Assembly (NCBI GenBank): GCA_964510515.1
Contig: CAZEAU010000001.1
Location: forward strand, 124,001-188,000
Direction of reading: 5' to 3'
Source: SURF-21 sp964510515
Lineage (GTDB): Bacteria; Actinomycetota; Geothermincolia; Geothermincolales; RBG-13-55-18
Length of the DNA: 64,000 bases
The position numbers and the translations under genes are program-made. The stretch's first letter is position 1; every line of letters starts with the position of its first letter. Positions 17,648 through 25,910 of the stretch are shown piece by piece. The notes beneath the pieces were generated by a model, which saw nothing but the letters and a program-made list of their open reading frames with translations, did not search any database and was not told the DNA's origin.

Positions 17648-18001
17648 TTGCCCGATTTGAGAAAAGCCCTTGAGGAACTGGTCGCCACCGGGACCGTGCG
17701 TGCCGCCCTGGTGGTGGGGAGGGACGGCTTCATCATCGAGACGGCGGGAGAAGATGCGGCCCAACTCGAGGCCGTCGGCGCCATCGCGCCCAGCTCCCTG
17801 GGCGCCGCCGAGGTCATAGGCCTGGAGTTGGCGCAGGGCCCCATGGCCCAGGCGATGTTCGAGTTCGAGAAGGGCGCGATACTCATGAGCGCGGTGAGCG
17901 TGGATGCCATCCTCGTCTCCATCCTTCCCACGAGCGCGAACCTGGGCAAGGCGAGATACGAGATCCGCAAATATCTCCCCGCGATAGAGGCGTCCCTGTG
18001 A
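17648..18001 (+). CDS. Roadblock/LC7 domain protein 1
   Basis: Single roadblock/LC7 domain of 117 residues (MglB/CvnB type): ALVVGRDGFIIETAG as the first strand-loop, a central helix AAEVIGLELAQG, and ILMSAVSVDAILVSIL. Such proteins dimerise and act as GTPase-activating or scaffold partners of small Ras-like GTPases. The start is TTG 17648, seven bases after AGGAGGTG. First of three roadblock genes in tandem, followed by a PATAN scaffold and an MglA/CvnD-like GTPase. Confidence 0.85.
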   Translation: MPDLRKALEELVATGTVRAALVVGRDGFIIETAGEDAAQLEAVGAIAPSSLGAAEVIGLELAQGPMAQAMFEFEKGAILMSAVSVDAILVSILPTSANLGKARYEIRKYLPAIEASL

Positions 18002-18059
18002 GCACGACGGACAGCCCTCTTCGTCTGGGGAGGCGTCCCGCATTGTCTCTGGAGGTCAG

Positions 18060-18443
18060 ATGGTTTCGGAAAGAATAGAGAGGATGAACGCCGCCCTCAG
18101 GGATCTGCGCTCGGGGATGCAGGAGATCGAGGCGGCCGTCCTCATCAGCGCGGACGCCATGGCCCTGGCTTCGGATATCTCCGACGAGGCCGACGAGGAG
18201 ATGATCGGCGCGCTTTCCGCCTCGGTGCTCGGCATGGGCGAGCGGGCGGCGCGCGACCTGAGGAGGGGTGAGCTCGAGCAGGTGTATATAAAGGGGGACC
18301 AGGGCTACCTTCTGCTCCTGCAATGCGGGCCCGATGCCCTTCTCTCCCTTCTGGTCAGGCCGGAAGCGAAGCTGGGCGTGGTCTTCATGGAGGGAAAACG
18401 GACCGCCGAGGAGCTGGCAAGGCTTTTCGAGCGGGAGATTTGA
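18060..18443 (+). CDS. Roadblock/LC7 domain protein 2
   Basis: Roadblock domain of 127 residues: AAVLISADAMALASDI, a helix with MIGALSASVLGMGERAARDL, then GELEQVYIKGDQGYLLLLQ. It resembles roadblock 3 more than roadblock 1 (shared pattern of ALSxxxLxxGER, RGELxQV and GxxGYxxL), so 2 and 3 look like a tandem duplication. GGAGG at 18051-18055 fixes the ATG. Probably a heterodimer partner or GAP for the GTPase at 22538. Confidence 0.85.
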   Translation: MVSERIERMNAALRDLRSGMQEIEAAVLISADAMALASDISDEADEEMIGALSASVLGMGERAARDLRRGELEQVYIKGDQGYLLLLQCGPDALLSLLVRPEAKLGVVFMEGKRTAEELARLFEREI

Positions 18444-18475
18444 CGCGACTGCTATTCGTATGGGAGGTCGATCGC

Positions 18476-18874
18476 TTGGCGGGTTCTAGGGAGGAGAGAC
18501 TCAGGAGCGCTCTCAACGAACTGGTTTCGAGGTCCGCCGAAGTGGATGCGGCGGCCGTGGTGAGCATGGACGGCCTGGTCATGGCCTCGGTTCTTCCCAA
18601 TACCCTCGAGGAGGACAGGCTGGGGGCCATGTCGGCCGCGCTGCTCAGCCTCGGAGAGAGGACCTCCGAGGAGCTGGGCAGGGGAGAGCTCGCGCAGGTT
18701 TTCGTGGAGGGCAACGCGGGATACGTCTTCCTCATGGCCGCCGGGGAAGACGCGGTCCTGACCGCGCTGGTGCGCAAGGGGAGCAAGCTGGGCCTGGTCC
18801 TCTACGACGTCAAGGGGGCGGCTAAAAGGATAGCGGAGATCATAAAAGCGGAATTCCGCATCGAATACGATTGA
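18476..18874 (+). CDS. Roadblock/LC7 domain protein 3
   Basis: Roadblock domain of 132 residues: AAAVVSMDGLVMASVLP, MSAALLSLGERTSEELG, RGELAQVFVEGNAGYVF and ALVRKGSKLGLVLYD. The TTG at 18476 is chosen because GGGAGGT (18462-18468) is well spaced and no ATG lies in the right place. It starts 32 bases after roadblock 2 and precedes the PATAN scaffold by 96 bases. Confidence 0.83.
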   Translation: MAGSREERLRSALNELVSRSAEVDAAAVVSMDGLVMASVLPNTLEEDRLGAMSAALLSLGERTSEELGRGELAQVFVEGNAGYVFLMAAGEDAVLTALVRKGSKLGLVLYDVKGAAKRIAEIIKAEFRIEYD

Positions 18875-18970
18875 GGCGTTCCCCGGCGCGGAGCGCACGC
18901 GGGAGCGGGCGGCAGCGAAGAGTGGCAAGCCGGCTGGGATGAACGGCGCCAGGACGAGAGATGGTGTTGC

Positions 18971-21900
18971 ATGGCTTTGAAAGGTAGCTTGAAGGACTTC
19001 AGCATCCCCGACCTCTTCCAGTTGTTGAACTTCGGGAAGAAGAACGGGACGCTCAACCTCACGCGGGGACAGGCAAGAGGGTACATATGTTTCCGCAATG
19101 GCGAGGTCTTCTTCGCCACTACCAACTGGAAGAGGCAATCGCTTGGCCTCAAGCTGCTCAACGCCGGGATAGTGAGCAAGGCCCAGATCGACGAGGCGTT
19201 GCAGCTCCAGAGGACCTCGGCACGGGGGCAGCGCCTGGGGCAGCTGCTCATCCGCGAGGGCCATATCACCATGTCCCAGCTGGAAGTCTTTATAGAGGAA
19301 CAAATACAGGATGCGGTTTTCGAGATGCTGCGCTGGACGGACGGCGACTTCGATTTCCAGCCGGGCGCAGTCTTCCCGGAAGAGGATATCGGCCTCTCCA
19401 TAAGCACCGAGGAACTGATCATGGAGGGATCGAGGCGCCTGGACGAGTGGAACCGCATCGAGAAGAAGATCCCCAGCCTGGAGGCCGTGTTCAGGATGAC
19501 ATCCATGCACGGAAGGGAGGCGGCGCAGATAAGCCTCACTCCCGAGGAGTGGATGGTCCTCACCCACGTGGACGGCGATAAGGACGTCAGGCAGATAGTC
19601 GAACTCACCGGCATGAGCACTCTGCATGCCTGCAAGATACTCTACGGTCTCCTGGGGGCAGGGTTGCTGGAGAGTGTCGCCCCCGTCCAGGACGAGAAGG
19701 AGGCCGACCTCAGGCTGGGGAGGCTGGCGGAGGAATTGGAAAGAGCGGAGGAGGGGGCTGGAGAGCCGCCCGCCCCGGGCGAGGTCCCGGAGCTGGAGCC
19801 AGAACAGCTCGAGGTGCTCGCTCACGGGGGAGGCGCGGTGGCGGAAACGAAGGAGTCTGTGCCCCCCGCGACCACGGGAGAGGAATGGGAGGTAGCGGAC
19901 GCCCTGGGCGAGGTGTTCGAAAGGCTGGAGGTGGCCGCGCAGGAGGATGTGCTCACGGCGGCTGACAGGGACGAGGCGGCGGAGCCCCACACTGCGGCGC
20001 CCGATGCGGAGGAAGCCGGGGCGCTCGCAATCGAGATAGGGGCCGAGGCGGGGGAGGAGATACTCGTCGAGGAGATCGTCTTTTCTCCGCCCGACGCGGG
20101 CCCCATTGAGGTGGAGGAAGCGGATGAGGCGGTGAGGGAGAGCGCGGCCGGCCTGCCTCCTGCCGGGGGGCCGGCCGAGGCGGGGATGCCGACCGCCGTG
20201 CCCTGGCTCCCGGGCTCGCGGCGCATCCTGGAGGAGGAGAAGCGGAAAGAGGAAGAGTATATCCGCAGGATGAAGGAAGCTGCCCTGGAGGACTCGGTGG
20301 AGTCGCAGGAGACGCTCAGGATCGACCGCAAGGAGGCCGAGCTGGAGGAGCTGAAAAAGAAGATCAGCTCTCTTCTCCCCGAGGGCATGGGGTTGGACGA
20401 GGTTGAGGAGGAGCCGCGCGAGGAGGCGCCGCAGCGGGCGCTCGACGAGAGCGCACAGAAGATCACGGGGGAGAGCGTTGAGGCCCGGGAAGCCAAGAGG
20501 GAGTACCTGGAGAAGAAATTCGGAAAAGCGGAGAAGCTTGCCGGGGAGGGCGAGATCGCGGGATCCGAACCCGAGGAGATCCCCGAGGAGTGGAAAAGCC
20601 ACCTGGAGAAGAGCGCGCCGAGGGAGCAAGGGGCCGACCTTTACGGGGCTCCGGCCGGGCGAGAAGGCGTGGGCATCGACTTGGAGAAGATCCTGGGCGG
20701 CGCCTTCCGGGGAGCGGCGGTCGCGGAGGGGGAAGGGGCGGAGCCGCAGGGGTTCACCGCCGCATGGGAGCCGCTGGAGGCCCCGAGGCAACCCGAGTGG
20801 AGCGGGGATGCTCCCGGTGGCGAGCACGCCGCGGCAGGAATCCTGGCGGAAGCGTGGGAGAGGCCCGCCGGGGGCGACGAAACCCTCGAGGACGCCATGA
20901 TGACCCCCGCCCTGGAGAGCATAATGCTCGAGGACCTGCCCGAGGGCACGGCCGCAGGCGTTGCCCCTATGGATGCCGCCGCGCTTCCAGCGGAGGCGGA
21001 GGAGGGAGCGGGAGAGCCGCCCATGGCGGCACCCCGGGATGCCTTGACCGAGCCCCCGGCGATGTCCATGCTCGAGAGGGCCATGCTGGAGGACATCTCC
21101 GCGGCCGAGACGCCGCTGCCGGGGGAGGACGTTTTTGCGCCGCAAGCGCAGCCGGAGGCGCTGTCGTCGGCCTCGCAGGAAACATTTTTCGAGATTGACG
21201 AGGACGTGCGGGCGGGCGTGGGGGGCGCGGCGGAAGCCCCACTGGAGGAGTCGTTCGCCGGGGAGCCGCATGAACTGCAGGTGGAGGCGGCGGGTGAGGG
21301 CCTCGAGTCACCGGGCTGCGTGGACTTCGCGGACGAGATAGCCGCCCTGGAAAAGGAGATGCTCGCCGAGCACGCCCTGCCGCATGAACTGAAGATGGAG
21401 GTGCCGCGGGAGGCGATGCCGCCCCAGACGATATTGCGCGGCGATGTGCCGCCCTCCCTGGAGGAACTGGACAAAGTGATCACCGCAGGCGAGGAGGAGA
21501 CGCTGCCGGCAACCGAACCGGATGTGGCATCGCATGATGCATGGGGGAGGATGGCCGAGGAGGTGCGCGAAACGGGTTGGCCGCAAGGCGAGACCGATGC
21601 GCCTGCCCCTTACCGCCTTCTGGAGGAGCTGGCGGAGGCGGCCCCCGAGGACATATACATACCGCCGCCGCCTTTCGAGAGCGCCGAGCCCACCTATGCG
21701 CCGCCCATGCAGCAGATGCCGGAGCTAGAGATAAGCGAGCCGGAGTATGCGCCGCCGCCCATGCAGCAGATGCCGGAGCTCGAGGTGAGCGAGCCGGAGT
21801 ATGCGCCGCCCATGCAGCAGATGCCGGAGCTCGAGATGCCCGAGCCCATAGAGCGGCTGGAAGCGCTGGCGGAGGCCTCGGAGGTATCCCCCGAGGAGGC

Positions 21901-22522
21901 GTATGTGCCGCCGCTGCTTCTGGAGAGCGCCGAGCCCACATATGCTGAGCCGGCGCAAGCGATGCCGGAGCTCGAGGCAAGCGAGCCGGAGTATGCGCCG
22001 CCACCCATGCAGCAGATGCCGGAGCTCGAGATGCCCGAGCCCATAGAGCGGCTGGAAGCGCTGGCGGAGGCCTCGGAGGTATCCCCCGAGGAGGCGTATG
22101 TGCCGCCGCTGCTTCTGGAGAGCGCCGAGCCCACATATGCTGAGCCGGCGCAAGCGATGCCGGAGTTCGAGGTGAGCGAGCCGGAGTATGCGCCGCCGCC
22201 CCAAGGCCGCGAGACCGCGCCGGCCGCGGCCCCCACCGTGCCCCGCGAGGAAGGAGCGGGCGGGTATGCGGAGGAAGAGGGCTACGGCGAGGATCACGAA
22301 TTTGATATGGGCAATTATTCCCTGGAGAGGGAGCTTGCGGAGCTCACCGGGGCCTCGATGCCGCAGCCGACAAAGAAAATAAAGATCCCGCTGAAGCCGA
22401 AAGGAGAAGACGGCGATGTGGAGGAAATAGATAAGGGCAAGCCGCTCCCGAAGGTTAAGCGGGATAAGGCGGTGACGAAGAGCATAATCATGCGCATCAT
22501 TGACGGCATCAAAAGACTGTAA
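18971..22522 (+). CDS. Large PATAN/DUF4388 scaffold protein with acidic repeat region
   Basis: Protein of 1183 residues. Residues 1 to about 45 open a PATAN/DUF4388 domain (ALKGSLKDFSIPDLFQLL, GYICFRNGEVFFA). Next comes a segment like the PilB/GspE N-terminal domain (GQRLGQLLIREGHI) and a second PATAN-like part (DGDFDFQPG), with a winged-helix-like stretch to about 240. The rest is a long Glu/Pro/Ala-rich, probably disordered region with tandem repeats near the end, closed by a basic tail (VTKSIIMRIIDGIKRL). PATAN proteins sit with roadblock proteins and MglA-type GTPases in polarity or motility modules; this gene lies between such genes and upstream of the pilus genes. No catalytic site was seen. 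A role as linker between GTPase and pilus motor is inference. Confidence 0.75.
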   Translation: MALKGSLKDFSIPDLFQLLNFGKKNGTLNLTRGQARGYICFRNGEVFFATTNWKRQSLGLKLLNAGIVSKAQIDEALQLQRTSARGQRLGQLLIREGHITMSQLEVFIEEQIQDAVFEMLRWTDGDFDFQPGAVFPEEDIGLSISTEELIMEGSRRLDEWNRIEKKIPSLEAVFRMTSMHGREAAQISLTPEEWMVLTHVDGDKDVRQIVELTGMSTLHACKILYGLLGAGLLESVAPVQDEKEADLRLGRLAEELERAEEGAGEPPAPGEVPELEPEQLEVLAHGGGAVAETKESVPPATTGEEWEVADALGEVFERLEVAAQEDVLTAADRDEAAEPHTAAPDAEEAGALAIEIGAEAGEEILVEEIVFSPPDAGPIEVEEADEAVRESAAGLPPAGGPAEAGMPTAVPWLPGSRRILEEEKRKEEEYIRRMKEAALEDSVESQETLRIDRKEAELEELKKKISSLLPEGMGLDEVEEEPREEAPQRALDESAQKITGESVEAREAKREYLEKKFGKAEKLAGEGEIAGSEPEEIPEEWKSHLEKSAPREQGADLYGAPAGREGVGIDLEKILGGAFRGAAVAEGEGAEPQGFTAAWEPLEAPRQPEWSGDAPGGEHAAAGILAEAWERPAGGDETLEDAMMTPALESIMLEDLPEGTAAGVAPMDAAALPAEAEEGAGEPPMAAPRDALTEPPAMSMLERAMLEDISAAETPLPGEDVFAPQAQPEALSSASQETFFEIDEDVRAGVGGAAEAPLEESFAGEPHELQVEAAGEGLESPGCVDFADEIAALEKEMLAEHALPHELKMEVPREAMPPQTILRGDVPPSLEELDKVITAGEEETLPATEPDVASHDAWGRMAEEVRETGWPQGETDAPAPYRLLEELAEAAPEDIYIPPPPFESAEPTYAPPMQQMPELEISEPEYAPPPMQQMPELEVSEPEYAPPMQQMPELEMPEPIERLEALAEASEVSPEEAYVPPLLLESAEPTYAEPAQAMPELEASEPEYAPPPMQQMPELEMPEPIERLEALAEASEVSPEEAYVPPLLLESAEPTYAEPAQAMPEFEVSEPEYAPPPQGRETAPAAAPTVPREEGAGGYAEEEGYGEDHEFDMGNYSLERELAELTGASMPQPTKKIKIPLKPKGEDGDVEEIDKGKPLPKVKRDKAVTKSIIMRIIDGIKRL
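21791..22199 (+). repeat. Tandem 192/195-bp in-frame repeats in the scaffold gene
   Basis: Two nearly identical copies (21791-21982 and 21983-22177, differing mainly by one codon) plus a partial third (22178-22199). Each encodes about 65 residues: SEPEYAPPPMQQMPELEMPE, then a Leu/Ala/Glu stretch, then SPEEAYVPPLLLESAEPTYA. Shorter related units with PPMQQMPELE lie just upstream (21688-21790). The near-identity implies recent duplication, so copy number may vary between strains. Confidence 0.9.
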
Positions 22523-22537
22523 GGGGTGGGTGCTCAA

Positions 22538-23068
22538 TTGCGATCCTTCAAAATCGTAGTCACCGGGCCGTTCAGCGCGGGCAAGACGACCTTCATCAAG
22601 AGCGTGAGCGAGATATCCATCGTCTCCACGGAGAGGTCGATATCCGATTCCACGCGGCGCGTGAAAGCCGAGACGACGGTGGCCATGGACTTCGGCAGGA
22701 TCACCATCTCCAAAGACATCGTGCTCTATCTTTTCGGGACGCCGGGCCAGGAACGTTTCGATTTCATGTGGCAGATCCTTTCCGAAGGCATGCTGGGCTA
22801 CATCCTGATGCTCGACGCGAGCCGCCCGGAGACCTACGAGGAGGGAAAGCGCATACTGGAGTTTTTCGCAACTCTCTCGGAGGCGCCTTTCGTCGTCGGG
22901 GTGACCCGCATCGGGAGCGAGGGCGATGCCGCCGCGGTGGAGAGGATAAGGCAGGATATGAGCGTTGATGGAGATGTCCAGATCATACCCTGCGATACCA
23001 GACAGAAAGAGGACGTGAAGAGAGTCCTCCTCAGCCTGCTCTACGACATACTCAAGACCCTCGACTGA
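22538..23068 (+). CDS. Ras-like small GTPase of the MglA/CvnD family
   Basis: GTP-binding protein of 176 residues. G1/P-loop is GPFSAGKTTF, the region around switch 1 is ISDSTRRVKAETTVAMDFG, and G3 is LFGTPGQERFDFMW, which replaces the usual DxxG as in CvnD and MglA relatives. The N/TKxD motif is not clear (GVTRIGSEGD). A TTG at 22538 is preferred because AAGGGGTGGG lies eight bases ahead; GTG 22526 is possible. It ends the roadblock-PATAN-GTPase unit. In other bacteria such GTPases with roadblock partners set cell polarity and type IV pilus activity, which fits the downstream pilB/pilT. Confidence 0.85.
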   Translation: MRSFKIVVTGPFSAGKTTFIKSVSEISIVSTERSISDSTRRVKAETTVAMDFGRITISKDIVLYLFGTPGQERFDFMWQILSEGMLGYILMLDASRPETYEEGKRILEFFATLSEAPFVVGVTRIGSEGDAAAVERIRQDMSVDGDVQIIPCDTRQKEDVKRVLLSLLYDILKTLD

Positions 23069-23122
23069 TCGGGCCCTCGCCCGGGATAGGCTGGCGCGGC
23101 ATGAGGCGCCGGGGGTAATGGC

Positions 23123-24004
23123 ATGGGGGGACGCGGGGGGCATATGAGGATCAACGGCGAAACCCGACTGGTAGGCATCATCGGCCACGAGATCGGCTAC
23201 ACCATGTCACCGGCGATGCACAATGCCGCGTTCGACGCACTGGGCATGAACTGGGCCTACGTCCCCCTGCGCGTCCCCCCGCAGCAGTTGCAGCCCGCCC
23301 TGCACGGTCTGCGCGCCTGCGGCTTCAGGGGATTCAACGTGACTATCCCCCACAAGGTGGAGAGCGTGCGTTATCTGGATGAGACCAGGGGGCCGTCTGC
23401 CTTGCTTGGGGCGGTCAACACCGTGGTCAACGAGGGGGGAAGGCTGCTCGGCTACAATACCGACGTCGAGGGCTTTCGCTCCTTCCTGGCTGAGGCCGGC
23501 GTGCCCGCGGGCGGCTCATGCGCGCTGCTCTTGGGCGCGGGCGGCGCGGCGCGCGCCGTCGCGCTCGCGCTGGCGCAGGCGGGAGCCGGGCGCATCTACG
23601 TCATCAATCGCACGCCGCAGCGTGCGCAGGAGCTGGCGGCCCTGTTAAAGAGGGCGGCGCCGGGGACCGAGATATCTGTAAGGACGTACGACAGCGTGGG
23701 CTCGCTGGTCCTGCGGGAATGTGACCTGGCGATCAACTGTATCCCCGCCGCCGGCTCTGGGGGGGTGGCCCTGCCCCTGGACTACGAGGCTTTTGGCGAG
23801 GGGAAGTGGGCGATAGACATCGGGTATGCGGGGGCGGGGTCGGCATTCCTGAGGGAAGCCGCCGCTCGGGGGGCGAAGACGGCCGACGGCGCGGGCATGC
23901 TCGTCCACCAGGCCGCCGCCTCCTTTCGCCTGTGGACGGGAAGGCCGGCCCCGCTGGGCGAGATGAAGAGCGCCTGCCTCGGCGAGCCGGCCGGAGAAGG
24001 ATAA
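23123..24004 (+). CDS. aroE: Shikimate dehydrogenase
   Basis: NADPH-dependent reduction of 3-dehydroshikimate to shikimate. Motifs: MSPAMHNAAF (substrate binding), NVTIPHK with the catalytic Lys, GAVNTV, GYNTDVEGF, the Rossmann loop GAGGAARAV and the NADPH motif NRTPQRAQ. The ATG at 23123 has GGGGG at good distance; ATG 23144 is an alternative and would remove seven residues. It is separated from the other aro genes (32185-35439) by the pilus motor genes, as in several Actinobacteriota. Confidence 0.95.
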   Translation: MGGRGGHMRINGETRLVGIIGHEIGYTMSPAMHNAAFDALGMNWAYVPLRVPPQQLQPALHGLRACGFRGFNVTIPHKVESVRYLDETRGPSALLGAVNTVVNEGGRLLGYNTDVEGFRSFLAEAGVPAGGSCALLLGAGGAARAVALALAQAGAGRIYVINRTPQRAQELAALLKRAAPGTEISVRTYDSVGSLVLRECDLAINCIPAAGSGGVALPLDYEAFGEGKWAIDIGYAGAGSAFLREAAARGAKTADGAGMLVHQAAASFRLWTGRPAPLGEMKSACLGEPAGEG

Positions 24005-24023
24005 CGGCAAGAGGATAAGCGGT

Positions 24024-25691
24024 ATGCAGAAACCGAAGAAAGAAAAGCTGGGACAGATACTCATCAGGAACCGCATCATCGATGAAGAGCAGCTCCGGCA
24101 GGCCTTGGAGCGGCAGGCGGAGACGGGCGAATCGTTGGGCAGGGTTCTCATCGAATTGAAGATGGTGAGCGAGGGCGCCCTGACCTCCGTGCTCGCCCGC
24201 CAGATAGGGTTGAAATTCGCCGACCTCGGAACCTTCGACGTTGACATCTCCGCCTGCTCCCTGGTGAGCGCGGAGGTAGCCAGGCGCTACACCCTCATCC
24301 CGGTGGGCTTCAACGGGGACCGCCTGATGGTGGCCATGGCCGACCCCACCAACGTCTTCGCCCTGGACGACGTCCGTATCATGACCGGGATGCAGGTCGA
24401 GCCGCTCGTGGCCACCAAGGAGGATATCGTCGCCGCCATCAACCGCTACTGCCGCTCGGATACGGACATGGACATAACCACGGAAGATTTGGTGGAGGGC
24501 GAGGTGGAGGAGGACGTCGAAGCGGTTGTCGATGACGCTCCCATAGTGAAGTACGTGAACCTGCTCATCTCCGAGGCGGTCAACGACCGCGCCGCGGACG
24601 TGCACATAGAGCCCATGGAGCATGACGTGAGGGTGCGCTTCCGCATCGACGGGGTGCTGCACGAGATACGCAGGAATCCCAGGCAGATCCACCCCGGCGT
24701 GGTGGCCAGGATAAAGGTCATGGCGGACATGAACATAGCGGAGAAGCGCCTGCCCCAGGACGGCAGGGCTTCGGTGGACATCAGGGGCAAACAGATCGAC
24801 CTGCGCGTGGCCTCGCTTCCCACCATACACGGCGAAAAGGTGGTGCTGCGCGTCCTCGACAAGAGCGCATCGCTGATGAGCCTGCAGGACCTGGGTTTCA
24901 GCGAGGACATCCTGGAGGTGTATTCGCGCAGCTTCCACAAGCCCTACGGCACCATCCTGGTCACCGGCCCCACCGGCAGCGGCAAGACCACCACCCTCTA
25001 CGCCACCCTCAACGTGCTCAACAGCATCAAGCAGAACATCATCACCGTGGAGGACCCGGTGGAGTATCGCCTGCCCCTCATCAATCAGGTGCAGGTGCAT
25101 TACAAGGCCGGCCTGACCTTCAGCGCCGCGCTGCGCTCCATCCTGAGATGCGACCCCGATATCGTCATGATCGGCGAGATCCGCGACCCGGAATCAGCCC
25201 AGATAGCCATCGAGTCGGCGCTTACCGGGCATCTCGTCCTCTCAACCCTGCATACCAACGACGCCCCCAGCGCGCTGACCCGCCTGCTGGAGATGGGCAT
25301 AGAGCCTTTCCTCATCGCATCGGCGGTGGACTGCGTGAGCTCGCAGAGGCTGGCGCGAAAGCTGTGCGAGCGCTGCAAGGAGGCCTATGAGCCCGACCCG
25401 GAATACCTGGAGAAGGTCAGGTTCAGCTGGGAAAACGGGCAGGAAAGAGTCCTTTACCGGCCCAGAGGCTGCCCCGCCTGCAACAACACCGGCTACAAGG
25501 GAAGGGTGGGCGTTTACGAGGTGCTGGAGGTTACGGAGGATATAGAACGCCTGGTGGCCAAGAACGCCCCCCACGTCGAGATCGCCGCGGCGGCGCGCGC
25601 GGAGGGGATGAGGACCATGCGTGAAGAGGGCTTCGTCAAGGTCAGGGAGGGCATGACTTACATCGACGAGGTCTTGAGGGTCATCATGTGA
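24024..25691 (+). CDS. pilB: Type IV pilus extension ATPase PilB
   Basis: Hexameric GspE-family ATPase powering pilus assembly. At 555 residues it is full length. The N-terminal MshEN/T2SSE_N domain contains LGQILIRNRIIDEEQL and LGRVLIELKMV. The ATPase core has ASDVH-like AADVHIEP, Walker A GPTGSGKTT near residue 314, the Asp box TVEDPVEY and Walker B DPDIVMIGEIRD. A zinc-binding tetracysteine element is formed by LCERC and GCPACNNTGY near the C-terminus. It follows aroE by 19 bases and begins the pilB-pilT-pilC set. Confidence 0.97.
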   Translation: MQKPKKEKLGQILIRNRIIDEEQLRQALERQAETGESLGRVLIELKMVSEGALTSVLARQIGLKFADLGTFDVDISACSLVSAEVARRYTLIPVGFNGDRLMVAMADPTNVFALDDVRIMTGMQVEPLVATKEDIVAAINRYCRSDTDMDITTEDLVEGEVEEDVEAVVDDAPIVKYVNLLISEAVNDRAADVHIEPMEHDVRVRFRIDGVLHEIRRNPRQIHPGVVARIKVMADMNIAEKRLPQDGRASVDIRGKQIDLRVASLPTIHGEKVVLRVLDKSASLMSLQDLGFSEDILEVYSRSFHKPYGTILVTGPTGSGKTTTLYATLNVLNSIKQNIITVEDPVEYRLPLINQVQVHYKAGLTFSAALRSILRCDPDIVMIGEIRDPESAQIAIESALTGHLVLSTLHTNDAPSALTRLLEMGIEPFLIASAVDCVSSQRLARKLCERCKEAYEPDPEYLEKVRFSWENGQERVLYRPRGCPACNNTGYKGRVGVYEVLEVTEDIERLVAKNAPHVEIAAAARAEGMRTMREEGFVKVREGMTYIDEVLRVIM

Positions 25692-25837
25692 GGGGTCATC
25701 ATCTGAGCGCGCCCGCATATTGGGGTGAAAGAATCGGCGTCCGCGGCCGATATCAAGATGGGACGGGCAGGCAGGCGGCCGCGCAGCACAACCTGGGAAC
25801 ATGGAGCGGGGCGGGTGGGAGGAGCGCTCTTCCCCAC

Positions 25838-25880
25838 ACGGCCCAAGGGTACGGCCCGAGCACACGGCCCGAGCGCACGG
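25838..25880 (+). repeat. Three tandem 13-bp repeats upstream of pilT
   Basis: Units ACGGCCCAAGGGT (25838-25850), ACGGCCCGAGCAC (25851-25863) and ACGGCCCGAGCGC (25864-25876), followed by another ACGG. They lie in the 219-base pilB-pilT spacer, 30 to 70 bases before the pilT start. Possible protein-binding site or plain slippage product. Confidence 0.7.
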
Positions 25881-25910
25881 TACGGGAGGAACGGGAGAGG
25901 AGGAAGGGCT

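Noticed and set aside
18452..21271. Minus-strand open frame of more than 900 codons over the roadblock and scaffold genes
   Set aside because: Antisense to well-supported genes, low-complexity translation, no motifs; a composition effect.
25838..25880. CRISPR-like array
   Set aside because: Units are 13 bp, directly adjacent without spacers, and no cas genes exist in the window.
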